A stretch of DNA of 64,000 nt, from the NCBI GenBank assembly GCA_033675265.1, contig JAUJYZ010000630.1:732501-796500 (forward strand). Direction: 5' to 3'. The DNA comes from Actinostola sp. cb2023 (taxonomy: Eukaryota; Cnidaria; Anthozoa; Actiniaria; Actinostolidae). The notes beneath the pieces are model-generated. The model was given only the letters and a program-made list of their open reading frames with translations, searched no databases and was not told where the DNA came from. The position numbers and the translations under genes were made by a program. Of the stretch, positions 57,501-64,000 are shown one piece after another; positions within the stretch are counted from its first letter, which is position 1; the number at the start of each line of letters is the position of its first letter.

Positions 57501-58254
57501 ATGCTGCTAGATCCATTGTAGGGTGAAACACCCACTTTGCAAAGTTCTATTTGTTGATACTAATAACTCTTGCCTTATTCATATAGGTATAATGTCCACA
57601 GTAAACTTATTAGTTATATGCCACCCATTGATAGAGGATCAATGCCTGACTCATCCAGGTAAGACTTAAGGTCATTTACTCTCACACTTTTAGGACCATT
57701 TACACAAGTCACATCATCCTGGGATGTTCGAGTTCATCACAGGATCAGCCTCATCTCGGTGTCTGATCTATGATTTGTCTCTGGATATTTACATGAATTT
57801 AGGTTGGGCTGAGTTCATCTGGGGACACAGTGACTCATCCCAGGATGAAGTGATTCATGTAGGCAGGTCCTTACTGCGTGACCACTTTTGTCTTGACTCA
57901 AAACAATCTAATAGTTTATTGTCTAGCGATGCTGGCCCTGGTTGTACAAAAGGTGAATAACGCTATCCACTGGATACATTGTAAGTCTTATCCAATGGAT
58001 AAAATTGATGCAGTTATTCAATACATTGTATCCGTTGGATAGGACTTCACCTTTCGTGCAAACGGGGCCTTGTCTCGTTGGCTAATTGAAGCATGTAAAT
58101 TATTCATTAAAGGTCACACTTCTGAGTGTAATAATTATTGTCAATAAATTTCAAATTCTCTTTTTCTTCTATTTTCAGAAACGAGCTCTTTTCATCACTG
58201 TTTGGGCAAAGCAAAGTTCAATCTGATATCTGTGAAGTTGATGTGTTTAGATGA
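51563..58254 (+). CDS. AATF: Apoptosis-antagonizing transcription factor (Che-1/Bfr2/Traube)
   Basis: Recognised exons: 51563-51869, 52020-52295, 52684-52815, 53341-53588, 54230-54352, 55148-55226, 56155-56223, 56752-56816, 56992-57072, 57588-57659, 58179-58254. Conserved blocks appear in order: LWDTFLEYRIRLQKAV, LLIIQEKLLDQNPDTR, WSEKTRLASGKL, SSFDRSAFNETLAFL, LKDYDTEIFDDDDFYHQLLR, GRQWLELQKLRRKIKKK, ASKGRKLRYNVHSKLI and RNELFSSLFGQ. An acidic Asp/Glu tract lies in exons 1-2. Exon 55148-55226 ends in phase 1 while 56155 needs phase 0, so one exon (about 20-40 codons, the RT-x-x-KR region) lies between them and I could not find it. AATF acts in small-subunit ribosome biogenesis in the nucleolus and in transcription control. 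ATG 51563 is preferred to 51536 for its context. Confidence 0.88.
52930..53290. mobile_element. CCCCTCTATTAAGCACCCC repeat in AATF intron 3
   Basis: CTCTATTAAGCACCCCCTTT, CTCTAATAAGCCCCCCTAAT and, 250 bp on, CTCTATTAAGCACTCCTCTT and TAATAAGTGCCCCG, in the same orientation. Inverse relatives at 36907-37110. Confidence 0.6.
53682..53897. mobile_element. 216-bp almost perfect palindrome with TA borders
   Basis: CAGTGAGGACACACTAACCG... runs without visible mismatch into its own inverse except at one or two bases (CCAACAAAAG against CTTTTGCTGG); the centre is TATAACTATA near 53789. TA on both sides. Lies in AATF intron 4, 100 bp past exon 4. Arms of 108 bp make this a very young foldback. Confidence 0.92.
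54477..54713. mobile_element. 237-bp MITE, GGGTGCGTTCGATTGACC ends
   Basis: GGGTGCGTTCGATTGACCTT, TTCCAGAATAGGAATACACA and inverses at the right. TAA borders both ends. AATF intron 5. Confidence 0.88.
55546..55899 (+). pseudogene. Decayed ORF, possible transposon remnant, in an AATF intron
   Basis: One frame runs 118 codons with only three internal stops and no shift: MPLRKKDQNRMNLEKLRG, then EYLHTSQAYDAVLGASEYGY, SLRTPKKKGI, and SRFPWWNRNFLRNWVQKIAK. The composition is protein-like (basic, aromatic, helix-forming), not random. It resembles a dead helix-turn-helix type protein, but I cannot name a family. It occupies the place where the missing AATF exon would be expected, in the wrong form to be that exon. 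Confidence 0.4.
56346..56690. mobile_element. Foldback rich in GAAGTTCG / CGAACTTC
   Basis: AGGTTCTGAAGTTCGTTCAAA near 56348 pairs with GAACTTCAGAATGAAC and TTGGAACCTGG near 56670; AATTTG/CAAATT pairs fill the rest. Internal repeats make the ends approximate. AATF intron. Confidence 0.6.
57693..57871. mobile_element. MITE with AGGACCATTTACACAAGTCA ends
   Basis: Left AGGACCATTTACACAAGTCAC then CATCATCCTGGGATG; right CATCCCAGGATGAAGTGATTC then ATGTAGGCAGGTCCT. The pairing shows it is transposon sequence although a 78-codon frame crosses it. Confidence 0.8.
57934..58069. mobile_element. 136-bp MITE, GGCCCTGGTTGTACAAAAGGTG ends
   Basis: GGCCCTGGTTGTACAAAAGG with GAATAACGCTATCCACTGG at the left; inverse ATCCGTTGGATAGGACTTCA with CGTGCAAACGGGGCC at the right. 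Confidence 0.8.
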
Positions 58255-58267
58255 CAGAGATGATTCA

Positions 58268-58273
58268 AATAAA
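58268..58273 (+). promoter_or_regulatory. Poly(A) signal of AATF
   Basis: AATAAA 14 bp after the stop codon. Confidence 0.65.
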
Positions 58274-58431
58274 ATATTGAATTGAAGTGAAAATCTGTTT
58301 TGTCTTCCTCCCCTTTTCCCTGATGACTTCCAGTACGGACCATAGTGAATGAAAACATTCCTGTTTTGTGTATTTGTTTGTGCAGAAGGTTTAATAAGAA
58401 GCCATATAATAACCGTTTGCTCAGTCCGTAC

Positions 58432-58531
58432 TGTAAGTTATGGATCCTGGTTTCTTTCGCTTTGCTATGGCCCACGCACTATACATTTGGACCATAACTC
58501 AGTCAAAAAACTTGGTCCATAACTTACAGTA
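58432..58531. mobile_element. Foldback, ACTGTAAGTTATGGATCC
   Basis: TACTGTAAGTTATGGATCC at the left pairs with GGTCCATAACTTACAGTATT at the right; TATGGCCC / GGACCATA also pair. Confidence 0.75.
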
Positions 58532-60590
58532 TTGACCTCACACTCAGTTAATAAGAGGTATATATTTCCTTGACAACAGCTGGGTGATTTTTTTTGATGA
58601 ACAAAAGGGGATGTGTTTATATTATCTTTTCTCAAATTTGAAATTTGCCAACATGAAAATGTACATCATATTCGTACAGTCAAAACTACGCGATTATCAT
58701 CTGACATCTATTCAGGGAATAAAATTTGGGAATACTGTGAAAACTTTTCAAAATTTAAATACTTGGAATATTTGGCGCCTTTTTTGATTTCGAAACTGGA
58801 ATCGTGAGAAATTATTGGCTAATATGATCTGCAAATCAGAATGCCGCTGAGAGAATTTCGTAATGTGATTGGCTATCATCTTTAACCTGTAACTTTCTCA
58901 AGATCATATACATCTGCTTACCGGTGCAGAGAGAGAGGAAATTGTACTGGCTTGATTACTATGGACTGCCAAAAATCATTTTCCTTCATAATTGTTGTCG
59001 AAATATAACATTGTGTTTCCTTTTTCCGTCATTGTCTAAACTACAGAACCTTTAGATAATACGACCAGAATCAGTAAACTTGCTTACTCTGCGAAAAATA
59101 AGAACATCGGTGGGGAAAGTGCAACCACGTGCTTCACCCAAAGAGTGGCCAAGATCTACTGTCTTTAGTAAGGTAAGAAAGAGAATATTTCCAGACGGCG
59201 TCCATTATTAAACCAGGGAACTCTGGATTAATCACTACAAAGTTTGTAAAACATGGGCAATTCCCCTTGATGCATGGATGCACATATTTATACATGTAGA
59301 ATTAGCTTAGTGGTTACCATCTGAAGGTCTGACACTGGATGTGTGAGATTATCTCTGTACCATTTTAGAATAACATTTTAAAAAGTTCACATTCTAACAT
59401 AAAAAATACAGGACATGTCTTCAAGTGGAATTACTACTATCTTCATTAGATTTGTGCTGACTTTCATCTCTGTTCTACGTGATGTTCCACAACCAGCATA
59501 AATTAACTAGTGCCCATTCATAGCGTGTTGAATAGTGAAACTTTCCATTCAAGCAACACGCTGGGGCGGAAGTGAAAATTCACAGAAAATACTTGACTGT
59601 TTTGGTTGTGATTAACGTCCTTCCAAATATGGAAGGAAATTTGGTTTAATATTATTTTTGTGGAAGCACACTGACAGTTCAAGAAACTCCTATCAAATAT
59701 TTCAATATTTTTATTTAATTTCTAAAATCATTTATGCTGTTTATTATATTTTAATTTTTTTTAATTATTTGATTTTTGGGGGATTATTATAGAAGCAGGA
59801 AGTACATATTTAATAATCAAAAAACTCCTGTATAAATATTCAGATAATTTATTTTTATTTTTATAAATTTCATGTAGATTTGATTTTAATATTTAATTAT
59901 TTATCTTAATGTACTATTACTAAGTAACATTATACATTATGAAAAATGATTGTGCTTCCTAAAAGTTTTATTTAATATTCAATTACGGTATTTTTATGAA
60001 TGAATGAGTGAGCTATTTTTATGCAACTTTGTGTTCACTTCTCAAACAAACATGCCAACTGTCTGTAGTTTGAGCTAGAGGCAAAATTGAATTGAAACAT
60101 AAGTTTAGCTATAATTTCACAACTGCTATTGTAGTTTGCGAATATCTGATAGAAATAACACCAATATGACCTAAATTAACAGTAAACTGGCAAGAAACAG
60201 TTGTTCTTTGTTCTCGAGGTAACATGTCAACATGACAAACTCAAAACGTCCTCTTCGTCTCGGGAAACAGCCAACAACAAGCACAGTTTCCAAGTCAATA
60301 TTTGCAAAATCCAGGCTACCGTACCTTGTACACAGTATCTTTACATGTTGTTAAGCTATACAGGTCAAAATAGCCAACTTTTCATTGATCTGTTTGCCGC
60401 CATTTCAAGTTTTGGCAGAACGTGCCACAACATGTCCGCTCGCGCGCTTTCTTCTACGATCACGTGATCACTTTTTGATTGACAGCTCTGAATGAATGAA
60501 ATTTATTTCAGACGCTAATGTCAACAACAGCCAATAGCATCGCGTCTTTTTAGTTGATATAGCAACATTGGGAAGAAAAAGAAAAGATCA

Positions 60591-60628
60591 ATGGCGTCGG
60601 TTACTGGCAGTAGTAAACTTTTCTACGA
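60591..60628 (+). CDS. Possible first coding exon of a gene running off the window
   Basis: ATG 60591 in the context ATCAATGGCGTCGG opens MASVTGSSKLFY followed by a good donor (ACGA/GTAAGAGCC). The upstream 150 bp has higher CpG than its surroundings, with TCACGTGA near 60460. No downstream exon was found before the window ends, so this is tentative. Confidence 0.2.
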
Positions 60629-63507
60629 GTAAGAGCCAGCTGAGAAAAGACAAGTCCCCAAGGTTTCGCGAGGTGCGAACAAGCGCAAAATAACGGGATT
60701 CTCGCACGCCGATCGATTGGAGCCCATCTTGGCTTAATTTGATAATTGTTTTCCAAGTTTGAGGTGAGTTTGTAGATTTTTTCATTCAATGAGTTAAGGA
60801 ATTTTCACAACAGATCCAATGATTGCGACCTAAGTAAACAGATGTTTGTAACTGCTAGATCTTTTTACCTTGATCGGAAAAACAAACTAATTTTCCATTC
60901 TTGAGGCCAAAGTCAAAGATCTTAGGGCTGAAATCATAAATACCCCAGTATTTCAGCTCTGGATGGAGTTATTATTTTCGTTTTATAATCGATCATGTAA
61001 TAACAATAGGGACGTGTGGAGCCGTGATAAACACTAAGATGACCGCAGGCTAGAGACGAGCATAAAGTGCAGCTATTTAGATTTTACAGTGTCTCGTGAT
61101 AACATACAAGATAACGACAAACTTGGTTTACAGTTTGTAGATTTCTTCGGGGTTTCCCCGTGCGTCAATTTTAGTTTGTGATTGATTATTGTCTGAGTGA
61201 CCAAAATGAAATACAATTTCCGTACATTCATTTCGCACATTTTACCAGGGTAAACACGGTTCTAACTATTGTACAAATGTTGCATTTGTGTTCTTTCTGG
61301 TGAAATTATCAACACCGATAGCGAGGGGGTGCATTTCAGTTCGTAGAGATTTCATGTTTCAATGGCATTCCATTACACCACAAATCATTAATGTGGCTGC
61401 AAGTCTTGAGGCGTCGGAAGTCTGCAATTCTTATCACCATAGAAGTGGTTTGAAGAATTACACAAAGATACATTTGAAGCCTTGTCAAGAGCTGTTCTTT
61501 TATTTCTTCATATGCGAGTTCATTTTCGCCTTTCACTCGATCGTTCAAGTTCATTTATTTAGGCCAAGTCGTTTGCCCCTAAATGAGATTCAAGTGTTAA
61601 CTTTCACCTATTGTGATGCAAATTCGGATGAGGTGATCTATTGTTCGATTGTCTTAATTTCTTTCATTTCAAAAGAAAAGACTCTACTGCAGCAAACAGC
61701 TAACTCAGTACTAACTTATGCTCCCCGCTGCAACCAATTATTTGTTTTCAATCAGATCAAATCCTAGCATGATCTTGCTAAGCTGCAAATTTTAAATCCA
61801 CGTAGTTTTCCTACATAGTGGCGCCCCCTGCAATCCCTAGCTACACTCTACGATTCAGTTAAACTTGCTATAAGGTTTTCCCGCTTAATTTTTTGCTTTG
61901 AAAATAAATTGTCAAGTTACGCCTTAAAAACTTTAATTACATATAACAATACTAGAGTTCTGCATCCCTACATCCTATAAATACTGTAAATAGAGGTGTA
62001 GGGTTACGCTTTGCAGTGCGGGTTTTAATACGACCTTGTACAATACTATGCTTTGGTCACTCTTTTGGTGCCATTTTGAAATGAGCTTGGTGAGGTGTGG
62101 ACAGATACGATAAAGGAAAAGTAAAAATTACGATGACTAAACGATAATACTTCCTGCTGAGAAACAGCCGCCACGCGTAGGCTTGCCTCTTGCTCTCCCT
62201 CAAAGTTTTGCTGACATTGAGCTATACGGTGGTTAACCTTGTACGTCAGTGACCAATCGAGTGCATCTAGACATTGAAATGGCTTGATTGGCGTGTGCTT
62301 GACACAAGAACAGCACAAGTTAAACACAGTTTTATTGGAATAGAAACTCAAGTGCAACTGACTGTTTTGACATGTCTGAGGTTTTCAACGCCAGTCATCC
62401 CCTTTGAACCATCTTGTCATTCTTCAATTTCATTTTCGAAAAAAAAATTAATTAACTCTTCGAATCCGCATGACTCAACTGAAGCTTGACGTGTTTGTAA
62501 CAGTTTACAACGTTTCCAGCAGTTAGTGGACGTGGGATATATTGGTCGAACGGCGGGTCCAGAAGTCTTGCTTGTGGCGTCAGTCTGTATGTATTCACTT
62601 GTGGCTTTACATCATCTAAGATATTGTGGTCTATAGCTCTTGACTAAGCTGTCAAAGCTTCCAGCCTCTTCACCTCTCCCTTGTTACAACAGCACACATA
62701 CTGATATGCTAATCTTTATACTTACATTGATCTAATCTCTATGTGTAAATTTGATTTGGGACTGGCTAGCTTATAGGCCAACTGGCCTTACGACTTTTGT
62801 AACGGTTTGGCGTCTATATTACGATGTCGATACAAGCCACAACTAGAACTGAGATTTTGGCGCTAAGAATTAGTTACAATTTACCACTGACACACAGTGC
62901 AGTCATTTCCCCCCTGCGTTTTTTAAAAGCTTTAGTCTATTGATTCCACTGAATCCTCCGCGGATATCCGATACGTAGATAAGTTTTTTCACAACGGAAA
63001 TTTACTGCCACAAAACAACCCCGCCCACAACTTCTGTTCGTTTGTATTCGATGAACCAAAACTCGTTATGACAAGCCATGCGCAGTGCAGTGCTATTTTA
63101 AAAGAGCTTTGGGCCCGTTTAAGAGAGCACCAAATCAACTGAGTTTAGATATTAATCAACCTTTAAAACATCTTATTGTGTTCCGTCATTCAGGATATGA
63201 AAGATTGAGGAATATTTATCCAATTAACTTAAGACTTTGTTGGAATCAGTCTAGTGGTAAATTCTTTTGGTTGCCCCCTGCGGCACACTTGTCTATAGTT
63301 TCTAAACTTTGTAGCAATAATTATTCCTGAATCTGAAAGGTAACGATGTGCTAATAGATGCGCTCTCTTGTAGCTGCCAATTTCGATTGATGAGTCTGTG
63401 TATATGCAATCAATTTGGCCTTCCAAGACGGCCTTTTCTTTGAAACACGCAACAGTGAGGGATATGTTTCCTTTAGTATCGACTGCATAGTAAACTAGTG
63501 CCGTGGA

Positions 63508-63672
63508 TAGAGTCGTTTTCGTATGAGTGGGAAACCTACGGTACCGTGACATTCAAATGGCTTCCTTTCTGAACCAATCAAAAAGACTAGTGCAGATGTA
63601 TCTCATCTAATCAAACTCTTTCAATACGGCACAGCACGGTACCGTAATGTTCCCATATATAACGACTCTATA
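63508..63672. mobile_element. 165-bp foldback MITE, AGTCGTTTTCGTATGAGTGG family
   Basis: ATAGAGTCGTTTTCGTATGA at the left; AACGACTCTATA at the right; GGTACCGTGAC / CACGGTACCGTA pair inside. Same family as 14593-14756 and 49359-49550. Confidence 0.85.
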
Positions 63673-64000
63673 TGATAGCACCTTGGACTGGTCTTTGGCG
63701 TTACAAAGATTTGAAAGTGCATGCCTAGTGGAAAGCACATCTCATTTCTTTATACCATAGTCTGAATTTGAAGATATGAGAACAATGGCGTGCACTATCA
63801 TCTTAATTTGACTTTTCGCAACCAAATTGCCATTCTATCCATTCTCACAAGAAGTTTGTTCAAGAATAAGCTACAAAAAATGAAATAAGAAACATTCACC
63901 AACTAATTAACCCGCAAACAGTCACACCCTCCCATCTTCAATTTCGCTTTTTCATCATCATCATCGATCTAGCTTTAATAGGAGCGCTATCTCTGATAGA

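Larger units (their letters stand above)
58274..64000. other. 5.7-kb terminal region without a supported gene
   Basis: AT-rich. It holds a foldback at 58432-58531, a short hairpin AGCGTGTTGAA / TTCAAGCAACACGCT near 59522-59563, the MITE at 63508-63672 and (TCA)n near 63953-63965. Open frames of 60-160 codons (for example 61288-61767) show no domain and no supporting splice or poly(A) signals. One possible first exon at 60591-60628 is listed separately. Confidence 0.5.

Noticed and set aside
61288..61767. 159-codon ORF in the terminal region
   Set aside because: No domain, no upstream promoter or splice signals, and an equally open antisense frame; not enough to call a gene.

Overview
This window is nuclear DNA of an animal. 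Genes are split by short GT-AG introns, AATAAA signals follow stop codons, and the recognisable proteins (IMMP2L, LACTBL1-like, eIF4E3, AATF/Che-1, CYP3-clan P450s) are metazoan. The many short foldback transposons and the gene content fit a non-bilaterian such as an anthozoan cnidarian. That placement is an inference and could be wrong; no marker here is decisive.

Layout. 0-5.2 kb: a 67-bp minisatellite, a decayed Penelope-like GIY-YIG fragment, a small three-exon gene with a TATA box, and a two-exon gene for a secreted or membrane protein on the minus strand. 8.8-11.4 kb: a complete five-exon IMMP2L. 12.3-27.9 kb: a tandem array of CYP3-clan P450s with two exons per gene. Copies 1 and 4 are intact (486 aa each), copy 2 has a frameshift in exon 1, and copy 3 is a ghost made of the upstream region joined to the last 17 codons. 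30-33.3 kb: a two-exon LACTBL1-like beta-lactamase-fold gene. 38.0-39.7 kb: a second LACTBL1-like gene, coding-intronless and on the opposite strand. 42.1-43.2 kb: a 1.09-kb transposon-like unit with perfect 37-bp terminal repeats and a 9-bp target duplication, holding two small convergent ORFs. 46.4-51.2 kb (minus): a complete eight-exon eIF4E3, divergent from AATF at 51.6-58.3 kb (plus). 58.3-64 kb: no gene I can support beyond one doubtful first exon.

Most non-coding space is packed with short inverted-repeat (foldback/MITE) elements of at least a dozen families, several nested. Because the P450 locus is duplicated, several insertions can be compared with an empty site in a sister copy, which fixes element ends and target duplications.

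The genes are not one pathway. P450s probably act in ER oxidative metabolism, IMMP2L in maturation of mitochondrial intermembrane-space proteins, eIF4E3 in cap binding, AATF in ribosome biogenesis and transcription control, and LACTBL1-like proteins are membrane-anchored serine hydrolase/transpeptidase-fold proteins of unknown substrate. All splice models were made by eye from reading frame, GT-AG sites and remembered family sequences; they need RNA evidence.
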